Assembly (NCBI GenBank): GCA_963796155.1
Contig: CAWCKT010000027.1
Location: forward strand, 1 to 64,000
Direction: 5' to 3'
Origin: AP-15 sp963796155
Lineage (GTDB): Bacteria; Pseudomonadota; Alphaproteobacteria; ATCC43930; CGMCC-115725
DNA: 64,000 nucleotides
A model generated the notes under the pieces. It worked only from the letters and a program-made list of their open reading frames with translations. It did not search any database and was not told where the DNA came from. A program made the position numbers and the translations under genes. This document shows, in pieces, positions 1 through 7,450 of the stretch. The first letter of the stretch is position 1; every line of letters starts with the position of its first letter.

Positions 1-16
1 ATATCGACGCCTCCGA

Positions 17-1678
17 TCAATCGGCAGGCAAATGGTCAGTGCCGCGAATGAAAGCGGCCACGTTATCGTGCAGTTCCTTCAGCGCGGCCTCGTGGGCATA
101 GACCATGTGGCCAGACTGATAGAACTTGTACTCGATGTTGGCCTGAAGCTTGGCCGGCATCGGCAACTGCCGCATCTCATAGACGCCTTCGTAAAACGGC
201 GTCGCCAAGTCGAAATAGCCGGCATTCAGCTGGACCTTCAAATTCGGGTTATACTTCATCGCCCAGGCGAGATCGGGCATGACGTTGGCATGCCGCAACG
301 GCCTGAAGAAATTCGGCGGCTGATGCTGATAATTCCATGTCGTCGCGAGGGAAATCATCGGCTTATAAACCTTGTCGTCACCGTATTTCAGCGCGTTGCG
401 GACATAATCGTTGAATGCCGACACATAGGCCGACGCGATCGCGGCGACCTGCGGATCGTAATCGGCTGCCTTGCTCATCGGGTCCATCGTCGGACCGGAA
501 AACCGCGTGTCGAGGCGGCCGGTCGTCGTGTCGCTGTCGTCCTGCAAGTTCTTTTCGAACTCGCCGCCGTTGATGCGCAGATCGGCCTTCTTGATGTACT
601 CGAGCGGTAGTCCGGTATAGTCGTGCAGCTTGGCGGCGACGGCATCGCGCTGAGCCGGATCCAGCCCCGCCCCCGCCTGGAGCGCCAAGGGATAGTCGGT
701 CATGGCGAAATGCTCGACCTCTTCCAAGAGCACCGGCAAATCCTTGGGCGTGCCCGGCAGCTTGTGGTGATACCAGGCCGTCGCCGCATAGCTCGGAAGC
801 GCCAGCTGATAGGGCAGATCCACACCCGGATTGAACTGCGGACCATCGGCGCTGAGGTCGAAATTCAGAATTTGCGACAACAGGATGACGCCGTTGAAAT
901 CGACGTGGCGGTCGGTTTCCAAGAGGTTGATCAGCGCGGCCGAGCGCGTCGTGCCGTAGCTTTCGCCGAACAGATATTTGGGCGAGTTCCAACGGCTGTA
1001 TTTGGAGAGGAATGCGGTGATGAACTCCGCGAAGGCGTGGGCGTCGGCATCGACGCCGTAGAACGCTTTCTCCTTGTCCTTGCCGGAGATTCGACTGAAG
1101 CCCGTGCCGGGCGCGTCGACAAAGACGAGATCGCTCGCATCGAGCAGGCTCTGGTCATTGTCGGCGATCGCGTAGGGTGCGGCCGGCGAATGCGTGTCGT
1201 CTGCGGTGACGACCCGCTTGGGACCAAAAGCGCCCATGTGCAACCATACCGTCGATGATCCGGGGCCGCCGTTGAACAGGAACGTCACCGGCCGGGCCTC
1301 CGGCGCGCCGCCCTTCGCGAAATAGGCGACATAGAACATCGACGCCTCGGCGGTCGGGTTCTGACCGCCGGGCGGGCCCTCCGGCCGGTTCCTGTTCTGC
1401 TGGTCCTCCTTGGCTTGATCCTGGTCCGTTATTTTTGCGGCATCGTCCCAACCTTTGGGGTGGACGACCAGCGTGCCCGCCACCGCCCGGTAGTCGATGC
1501 GAGACCCGGCAACCGTGACCGAGCCTTCGCTGGTCTGCTCTTCGGGCTTGACGTGCTCGATTTTCGCGGGCGGTACCTTGTCCGCGCCGGTGCCCTTGCT
1601 CCTGGGTGCGGTCTCGTCCGCGAACGCGGCCCCCGCCGCGAGCATCGCGCCGAGGGTCAGGAGAGAGATGCTTTTCAT
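17..1678 (-). CDS. Secreted serine carboxypeptidase, peptidase family S10
   Basis: Removes C-terminal residues from peptides, probably in the periplasm. The protein has about 553 residues. It starts with a signal peptide (MKSISLLTLGAMLAAGAAFA) followed by a charged, low-complexity stretch. The oxyanion region GGPGSS and the nucleophile elbow GESYG (Ser at about residue 241) are present. The S10 Asp (NAGYFDLATPF) and His (SGHMVYAHEA) sit near the C terminus in the right order, so the full triad is visible. ATG at 1678 is preferred over an in-frame TTG one codon upstream. It is transcribed away from the polysaccharide cluster to its right. Family assignment is firm; substrate is unknown. Confidence 0.92.
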   Translation of the reverse strand: MKSISLLTLGAMLAAGAAFADETAPRSKGTGADKVPPAKIEHVKPEEQTSEGSVTVAGSRIDYRAVAGTLVVHPKGWDDAAKITDQDQAKEDQQNRNRPEGPPGGQNPTAEASMFYVAYFAKGGAPEARPVTFLFNGGPGSSTVWLHMGAFGPKRVVTADDTHSPAAPYAIADNDQSLLDASDLVFVDAPGTGFSRISGKDKEKAFYGVDADAHAFAEFITAFLSKYSRWNSPKYLFGESYGTTRSAALINLLETDRHVDFNGVILLSQILNFDLSADGPQFNPGVDLPYQLALPSYAATAWYHHKLPGTPKDLPVLLEEVEHFAMTDYPLALQAGAGLDPAQRDAVAAKLHDYTGLPLEYIKKADLRINGGEFEKNLQDDSDTTTGRLDTRFSGPTMDPMSKAADYDPQVAAIASAYVSAFNDYVRNALKYGDDKVYKPMISLATTWNYQHQPPNFFRPLRHANVMPDLAWAMKYNPNLKVQLNAGYFDLATPFYEGVYEMRQLPMPAKLQANIEYKFYQSGHMVYAHEAALKELHDNVAAFIRGTDHLPAD

Positions 1679-1985
1679 CAAACCATGGTACCGCGTTCGC
1701 CATTACGGCGCCACGATCGCCGCCTATGCTGTCTTTAACGATCGGTGGGGTGGCGTCCGCGAAACCGTCAAGCTTTCCCTGCCAAGGCGTCTATGGCGCG
1801 TCAAAAATTATCGTAAACCACTGAAAAGAAACAAAATTATAAGCATCGAGGCGATTTTAGCAGGGAATTTTCCCGGATAGCAGGGAAGTTCGCGCGGCGG
1901 CTTGCGGCAGCGCCGTTTCCTTGTTACGACGGGGCATGGGTTCCGCTGTCCGGCAAGCCCGCGGCGACCGGCCGGTGCCGCGGCG
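1679..1985. other. Divergent intergenic region with A+T-rich stretch and short repeat
   Basis: Separates the minus-strand peptidase from the plus-strand heparinase-like gene. About 1800-1860 is clearly richer in A+T than its surroundings. It ends in a direct repeat of TAGCAGGGAA at 1858-1867 and 1878-1887 that encloses the inverted repeat GGGAATTTTCCC (1863-1874). I could not find a convincing promoter. Similar signatures occur near 28.06 and 63.6 kb. Confidence 0.5.
1858..1887. repeat. Short direct/inverted repeat unit TAGCAGGGAA
   Basis: Two copies of TAGCAGGGAA begin 20 bases apart, with GGGAA/TTCCC arms between them. It resembles fragments of dispersed intergenic repeats I recall from Bradyrhizobium-type genomes; that comparison is from memory, not a search. 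Confidence 0.45.
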
Positions 1986-3713
1986 ATGACGTCCGCCCCG
2001 ACCGACCGGGGAGCGGCACTCGCCCGGCGCCGTTCCGCCGGCGAGCATGCCGGGCTTCTGACGCGGCTGCGCCGCGATGCGCTCCAGGCGCTCGCCGCCG
2101 GCCCCTTCTACCGTCACACCTTGATCGGCCGGGTTCCGGCCGAGCTGAAGTTGCGCGTCGGCCAGCGCTGGCCGGGCGATGCCAGGCGCGGGGCGGCGAT
2201 CGCCGGCGGCGAGATCGAGCTCGCCGGGGAGTTGGTCCGCCAGCCCTCGCCGCGCTGGTTCCCGGCGGCAGCCGGTCCGGAGTGGCTCGCCGCCTGGCAC
2301 GGTTTTGGCTGGATCGCCGACCTCGCGACCGCGGGCGGGGCCGCGCGCGAGGCGGCGGCGGATCTGGCGCAGAGCTGGCTGCGCGAGAATACCGCTTGGG
2401 ATGGTGTCGCGTGGCGCTCGGACGTCCTGGCGACGCGGGTCTTCTCGTGGATTGCTCACTTTGACGAGATCGTCAGACACGACCAGGATCACACGCTGCG
2501 CCGCGCGATGCTGGCGAGCATCGCCGCCCAGCTGCGCCACCTCGCCCGGACGGCCTCCTGGGAAGTCACAGGTGCGGCAAGGCTGCGAGCGCTCAAAGGC
2601 CTGGTTGCCGGCAGGGCAGCCCTCGGCGATGGCGAGGCCCGGCTCGCCAAGGTGCTGAAAGCGGTCGAGCGAGAGGTGTCGGTTCAGGTCCTCTCGGATG
2701 GCGGCCACCTGTCGCGCAATCCGTCGTTGCAGCTGCAGGTCTTGCAGGATCTGATCGATATGCGTGGCGTGTTGCGCGCGGCGCAGATCGACACGCCCAG
2801 ATCGGTGCAACAGGCGATCGAGCGGATGGCGCCGATGCTGCGCTTCTTCCGACACGGCGATCGCCGGCTGGCGCTGTTCAATGATTCGCTCGAAGAGGAT
2901 GGGGTGCTGATCGACCTCGTTCTGACGCGGTCGGAGGCCAAGGGGGGCGCACCCTTGCAGGCGACCCATAGCGGCTTCGATCGGCTCCAGGCCGCCAGGA
3001 GCTTAGTCATCATCGATACCGGGAGGCCACCGCCGCGCGGTTTCGACGAGACCGCCCACGCCGGCACGCTGTCCTTTGAGATGAGCCATGAGCGCGAGCG
3101 GATCATCGTCAATTGCGGCGCCTATCGCGGTCCCAAATCGAGCTGGTCGCGCGTCGCCCGGGCGAGCGCCGCGCACTCGGTGCTGGTGGTCGCCGACATC
3201 AACTCGATCGAGATCCGCGAGGACGGCACCCTCGGCCGAGCCCCAGCCTCGGTCACCCGCGAGCGCGCCGAGCACCAAGGCCAGCAATGGATCTCCGCAA
3301 CACATGATGGCTATCGCCAGCGGTTTGGTCTGACCTATGCCCGCCAGCTCTTTCTCGCCGCAGACGGCGAGGATCTGCGCGGCGAGGAGAGGCTGACCGG
3401 CCGGCCCGGGGCCAACTTTGCTGTGCGCTTTCACCTGCACCCGGCGGTGCAAGCCTCGCTGGCTGAGGACGGCGGTGCGGCATTGTTGCGGATGCCGAGC
3501 GGGATGCTCTGGCGGCTGCGCGCCGCCGGCGCCGAAATGGGCCTCGGCGAAAGCGTTTATCTCGGTTCGGGTGAAGCGCGAAAGACCCAGCAGGTTGTGC
3601 TGAGCGGCACGGTCGGGGCGGAAGGCGCCGCCGTACGTTGGGCGCTGCGCCGCGAGCCCAAGGAAAGCGTTGCGGATCAGCCCGCCGGAGGTCAGCCAGC
3701 TGGGAATAGCTGA
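1986..3713 (+). CDS. Heparinase II/III family protein (polysaccharide lyase fold)
   Basis: About 575 residues. The N-terminal two thirds is an alpha/alpha toroid-like region (WLRENTAWDGVAWRSDVLATRVFSWI, then a helical run to about 330). It is followed by the beta-rich heparinase II/III C-terminal domain (HAGTLSFEMSHERERIIVNCGAYRG and onward). In alphaproteobacteria such proteins commonly sit in exopolysaccharide or LPS clusters and are thought to cleave or edit uronic-acid glycans; this one is followed by phosphosugar transferase, UXS and GalE genes. An in-frame start at 1902 exists, but the family-like sequence begins at MTSAPTDRG (1986). The last 44 bases overlap the next gene. No clear signal peptide is visible, so location is uncertain. 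Confidence 0.85.
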   Translation: MTSAPTDRGAALARRRSAGEHAGLLTRLRRDALQALAAGPFYRHTLIGRVPAELKLRVGQRWPGDARRGAAIAGGEIELAGELVRQPSPRWFPAAAGPEWLAAWHGFGWIADLATAGGAAREAAADLAQSWLRENTAWDGVAWRSDVLATRVFSWIAHFDEIVRHDQDHTLRRAMLASIAAQLRHLARTASWEVTGAARLRALKGLVAGRAALGDGEARLAKVLKAVEREVSVQVLSDGGHLSRNPSLQLQVLQDLIDMRGVLRAAQIDTPRSVQQAIERMAPMLRFFRHGDRRLALFNDSLEEDGVLIDLVLTRSEAKGGAPLQATHSGFDRLQAARSLVIIDTGRPPPRGFDETAHAGTLSFEMSHERERIIVNCGAYRGPKSSWSRVARASAAHSVLVVADINSIEIREDGTLGRAPASVTRERAEHQGQQWISATHDGYRQRFGLTYARQLFLAADGEDLRGEERLTGRPGANFAVRFHLHPAVQASLAEDGGAALLRMPSGMLWRLRAAGAEMGLGESVYLGSGEARKTQQVVLSGTVGAEGAAVRWALRREPKESVADQPAGGQPAGNS

Positions 3714-4701
3714 CGCGCTTTTGCCGGCTGTGGTCGCCGTTGCGGCTGCTCTCTCGTGCTGGCTCGCCACCGGAGTCTTGATCCCGATCTTGCGACGGCG
3801 GGCGGTGCTCGATCGCCCGAACGAGCGATCATTGCATCTCACCCCGACCCTGCGGGGCGGCGGGATCGCCGTGACCGGTACGGTGCTGCTGGCCTGGGTC
3901 ACGCTTTATGAGACGGGCTCGTCCGCCTCGGGCATAATCGGGATTACCCTCGGCGCCGGCATCCTGGCGGCGGTCTCCTGGGTCGACGATCTGCGCGGCC
4001 TCTCTCCAGGGGTACGCTTGGTGGCGCAGGCCGCCGCGGTGACGATCGGCATCCTGGCGCTGCCCGAAGCGCGGGGCCCGCTTGAAGCCTGGCTGGGGCC
4101 CGCGCTCTATTTCGCGGCGGCGGGCCTCCTGTGGATCTGGTGGATCAACCTGTTCAATTTCATGGATGGCATTGACGGGCTCGCCGCCAGCGAAGCGGCG
4201 GCGATTGGCGGCGGAGTGCTGCTCTTCACAAGCGTCGGCGAGGGTCGCGATCCGGTGGCGGCACTGCTCGCCGCCGCCTTTGTCGGTGCCGCGATCGGTT
4301 TCCTCGTATGGAACTGGTCACCGGCGCGGATCTTTCTCGGCGATGTCGGCAGCATCCCACTCGGTTATCTCTCGGGCTTCCTGCTGCTCGGCCTGGCTGC
4401 CCGCGGCTACTGGAAGATCGCGCTGATCCTGCCGCTCTATTTCCTCGCCGATGCGACGATCACGCTCTGCCGCCGGCTGTTGCGCGGTGAGCGGGTTTGG
4501 CAGGCGCATCGCCAGCACTTTTACCAGCGGGCGGTGCGCGACGGGCTCGGCCATGCCGGGGTAGTCCGCCGCGTGGTCGCCGCCGACCTGTTGCTGATCG
4601 GTTGCGGCTGGGCGGCGGAGAACGGCTGGGGGCCGGTTGCGCTCGGTGCGGCGATTGCGATCGTCGGCACCCTCTTGGTGGCACTCGGCCGCGGCCGGTG
4701 A
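3670..4701 (+). CDS. MraY/WecA-family polyprenyl-phosphate sugar-1-phosphate transferase (GT4-type, WbpL-like)
   Basis: Integral membrane enzyme of 343 residues that would transfer a sugar-1-phosphate from a UDP-sugar to undecaprenyl phosphate, starting glycan assembly on the cytoplasmic face. Family motifs are all present: DDLRGLSPG (about 106), NLFNFMDGIDGL (about 160), FLGDVGS (about 222) and the cytoplasmic HRQHFYQ (about 280). About ten hydrophobic segments separate them. The start is TTG at 3670, overlapping the heparinase gene by 44 bases, which suggests translational coupling. Placement next to UDP-sugar enzymes fits initiation of an O-antigen or exopolysaccharide unit; the exact sugar cannot be read from the sequence. 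Confidence 0.92.
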   Translation: MRISPPEVSQLGIADALLPAVVAVAAALSCWLATGVLIPILRRRAVLDRPNERSLHLTPTLRGGGIAVTGTVLLAWVTLYETGSSASGIIGITLGAGILAAVSWVDDLRGLSPGVRLVAQAAAVTIGILALPEARGPLEAWLGPALYFAAAGLLWIWWINLFNFMDGIDGLAASEAAAIGGGVLLFTSVGEGRDPVAALLAAAFVGAAIGFLVWNWSPARIFLGDVGSIPLGYLSGFLLLGLAARGYWKIALILPLYFLADATITLCRRLLRGERVWQAHRQHFYQRAVRDGLGHAGVVRRVVAADLLLIGCGWAAENGWGPVALGAAIAIVGTLLVALGRGR

Positions 4702-4812
4702 TTCGCCTCGTTTGGACGCCGCTGCCGTCCGCGTCCGATGGCGTCGCCGAGGGTGGTTGCGCTCGCCGCTTTCCACCGGCACACTCTGCGCCAACAAAAG
4801 GCGGAATTCGGC

Positions 4813-5136
4813 ATGCGACATCTACCCGCAATCGGGCTTCTCGCTGTTCTCGGGACATATCTCGCCGTGGGCTGCACCCCCTACATCCCGGTCGAGGATG
4901 ACTTCGGCACCAGCGCCCTGAAGCCCACCGGCAACATCCCGCCCGAATTCGGCGAATTCAACAATTACGACCCCGGCGCCAACGCGCTGCTCGCCGACCA
5001 GGTCTGCGCCACCCGGTACATACCGCTCGACGAAAAATCGCTGCGGGCCGCGCCCGGAGAACTGATCTCCGCGGATGGACGCTGCCGGCCCCACGAGGTC
5101 ACGATCCACACCATCGACGAAGTCTTCCTGCCGTAG
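4813..5136 (+). CDS. Small predicted lipoprotein, function unknown
   Basis: A 107-residue protein starting MRHLPAIGLLAVLGTYLAVGC. The basic N terminus, hydrophobic core and LAVGC lipobox predict lipidation of Cys21 and membrane anchoring facing the periplasm. The mature part is acidic and Pro/Gly-rich, with three further cysteines and no fold I recognise. It is the last plus-strand gene of this run and ends 11 bases before the converging UXS gene. A role in glycan assembly or export is suggested only by position. Confidence 0.65.
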   Translation: MRHLPAIGLLAVLGTYLAVGCTPYIPVEDDFGTSALKPTGNIPPEFGEFNNYDPGANALLADQVCATRYIPLDEKSLRAAPGELISADGRCRPHEVTIHTIDEVFLP

Positions 5137-5147
5137 TCAGGGGGGCC

Positions 5148-6137
5148 TCAGGCTGCAACGAGCACGACCGGGCCCGCGCTCTTGCTCTGCTCTCTGAGGA
5201 GCCTATCGAAATAAGCGATGGTTCGGGCGAGACCGTCGGCGAGCGGGGTGGCGGGTTGCCAGGCGAGGAGTGCGGTGGCCTCGGTGATGTCGGGGCAGCG
5301 CTGGACCGGGTCGTCGACGGGGAGCGGGCGGCGGGTGATGGTGGAACGCGATCCGGTCAGCGCGATGATCATCTCGGCGAGTTCGGCGACCGAGGTTTCC
5401 TGCGGGTTGCCGAGGTTGATCGGCCCGGTGACTTGGTCCGGGGCGGCCATCAACCGCAAGAACCCCTCGATCAGGTCGTCGACAAAGCAGAAGGCGCGGG
5501 TCTGCGAACCGTCGCCATAGAGGGTGATTGGCGCCCCCTGCAAGGCCTGGACGATGAAGTTGGAGACGACGCGCCCGTCATTGGGGTGCATGCGCGGCCC
5601 GTAGGTGTTGAAGATGCGGGCGACCTTGATGCGCAGCTGGTGCTGGCGGAAATAGTCGAAGAACAGGGTCTCGGCGCAGCGCTTGCCTTCGTCGTAGCAG
5701 GCGCGCGGCCCGATCGGGTTGACGTTGCCGCGATAGGCCTCGGGTTGCGGGTGCACACCCGGGTCGCCATAGACCTCGGAGGTCGAGGCCTGGAAAATCT
5801 TGGCCTTCACCCGCTTGGCCAGCCCCAGCATGTTGATGGCGCCGATCACGCTGGTCTTGGTGGTCTGGACGGGATCGAACTGGTAGTGGATCGGCGAGGC
5901 CGGGCAGGCGAGATTGTAGATCTCGTCGACCTCGACAAACAGCGGGTGGGTGATGTCGTGGCGCAGCGCCTCGAAATGCGGGTCGCCCAACAGCCGCGCG
6001 ACATTGTCCTTGCGGCCGGTGAAGTAATTGTCGACGCACAATACGTCGTCGCCCTGGGCGACGAGGCGCTCGCACAGATGCGAGCCCAAGAACCCCGCAC
6101 CCCCGGTGACGAGAACCCGCTTGGCCACGACGCTCAT
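5148..6137 (-). CDS. UDP-glucuronate decarboxylase (UDP-xylose synthase), extended SDR
   Basis: Converts UDP-glucuronate to UDP-xylose with bound NAD. The protein has 329 residues. It has an N-terminal TGGAGFLGSHL Rossmann motif, the UXS-type active site ACYDEGKR (YxxxK), ISTYGPRM-like text (NTYGPRMHPNDGRVVSNF) and the typical C-terminal QRCPDIT. The start at 6137 is supported by a GAGAGG ribosome site just upstream, in preference to 6245. It would supply a pentose donor to the neighbouring glycosyltransferases. Assignment is strong because the YDEGK and RMHPNDGRVVSNF strings are typical of this subgroup. Confidence 0.93.
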   Translation of the reverse strand: MSVVAKRVLVTGGAGFLGSHLCERLVAQGDDVLCVDNYFTGRKDNVARLLGDPHFEALRHDITHPLFVEVDEIYNLACPASPIHYQFDPVQTTKTSVIGAINMLGLAKRVKAKIFQASTSEVYGDPGVHPQPEAYRGNVNPIGPRACYDEGKRCAETLFFDYFRQHQLRIKVARIFNTYGPRMHPNDGRVVSNFIVQALQGAPITLYGDGSQTRAFCFVDDLIEGFLRLMAAPDQVTGPINLGNPQETSVAELAEMIIALTGSRSTITRRPLPVDDPVQRCPDITEATALLAWQPATPLADGLARTIAYFDRLLREQSKSAGPVVLVAA

Positions 6138-6335
6138 CAGATCGCCTCTCTTCGTCTCATCACTCGGCTCGGCTTCCGATCGCGCGTCCGGGTCGGATGC
6201 AGCGCAAAACGGCAACGCAACCGGCTTATTCCGCCGAGCTGCCATGCTGTCGCCCGGTGGGGGATCTTTGCTTAGGAAGCGCGAACGGGCGTGCTACGTT
6301 GTCTGGCGACGGCATCTTGGAGCCGGCAGGCACGA

Positions 6336-7340
6336 ATGGCTCAATCGGTTTTCGTCACGGGCGGAGCAGGTTACATCGGCAGCCACGCCTGCAAGGTCCT
6401 GGCGCGAGCCGGATACGAGCCAGTGGTTTTCGACAATCTGTCGCGTGGGCATCGCGAGGCGGTCCGCTGGGGGCCGCTCGTCGAGGGCGATCTTGCGGAC
6501 CGAGAGGAGCTTGTCGCAGCGCTCCGGGAGCATCGCGTGTCGGCGGTCATGCATTTTGCCGCCTACGCCTATGTCGGCGAGTCGGTGGCCGACCCGGCGT
6601 TGTATTACCGGAATAACCTCGCAGGTACGCTCTCGCTGCTCGAGGCGATGCGCGAGGTCGGGGTGGACAAGCTGGTCTTTTCATCAACTTGCGCCACTTA
6701 CGGCCATCCCGACCGGATTCCGATCCGCGAAACCGCGCAGCAGCTCCCGGTCAACCCGTATGGCGAGACCAAGCTTGCGATCGAGCGGGCGCTTTACTGG
6801 TACGGGGAGGCTTATCGCCTACGGTCGATTTCGCTGCGCTATTTCAATGCCGCCGGCGCCGACCCCGAAGGTCAGATCGGCGAACTTCACGAGCCCGAGA
6901 CGCACCTCGTCCCGCTGGTGCTGCGAACAGCCCTCGGACAACGCTCGCATATCGACGTCTATGGGACCGATTATCCAACTGCGGACGGTACAGCAATTCG
7001 CGATTACATTCACGTCGAGGACCTCGCCGAGGCTCATCTGCAAGCGCTCGAACATCTTTACGCCGGGCGCGACAGCACGGCGCTCAACCTCGGGACGGGA
7101 AGCGGTCATTCGGTGCGCGAGGTGATCGCCGCGGCCGAGGCGGTAAGCGGGCGGGCCATCCAGTGGCGCGACGCCGCACGACGGCCGGGTGACCCTCCTG
7201 TGCTCGTTGCCGACCCGAGCCTCGCCGCGGAAAAACTCGGCTGGCGCGCCCACCGCTCGGACCTCGCGACGATTATCCGCACCGCTTTTGCTTGGCACGA
7301 GGCCCACTCACAACAGAAAGTCCTTCCCGGGTCGCCCTAG
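6336..7340 (+). CDS. galE: UDP-glucose 4-epimerase
   Basis: Interconverts UDP-glucose and UDP-galactose. The 334-residue protein has the N-terminal VTGGAGYIGSHACKVL dinucleotide-binding motif, the SSTCATYG serine region, the NPYGETK catalytic YxxxK and the RYFNAAGADPEGQIGE signature of GalE. ATG at 6336 is chosen because the Rossmann motif begins at once; the extension to 6291 has no family similarity. It is divergent from the UXS gene and followed by the glycosidase-GT2 fusion. It fits sugar-nucleotide supply for the surface-glycan cluster. Confidence 0.94.
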   Translation: MAQSVFVTGGAGYIGSHACKVLARAGYEPVVFDNLSRGHREAVRWGPLVEGDLADREELVAALREHRVSAVMHFAAYAYVGESVADPALYYRNNLAGTLSLLEAMREVGVDKLVFSSTCATYGHPDRIPIRETAQQLPVNPYGETKLAIERALYWYGEAYRLRSISLRYFNAAGADPEGQIGELHEPETHLVPLVLRTALGQRSHIDVYGTDYPTADGTAIRDYIHVEDLAEAHLQALEHLYAGRDSTALNLGTGSGHSVREVIAAAEAVSGRAIQWRDAARRPGDPPVLVADPSLAAEKLGWRAHRSDLATIIRTAFAWHEAHSQQKVLPGSP

Positions 7341-7450
7341 CCGATTGAGCCGACTAGCGGGCGCGGAATGAAATCCGTTAACGCCCGTTGTACAGGTGCC
7401 GCCGCCGCCAAGAATTGGTCGCGGCGGCAAGCCTCCCGGGAGCTTCTGAG

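Noticed and set aside
5256..6275. 339-codon plus-strand ORF across the UDP-xylose synthase gene
   Set aside because: Shadow of the minus-strand gene, whose Rossmann and YxxxK motifs are complete; the plus-strand product is Asp/Gly/Val-rich shadow sequence.
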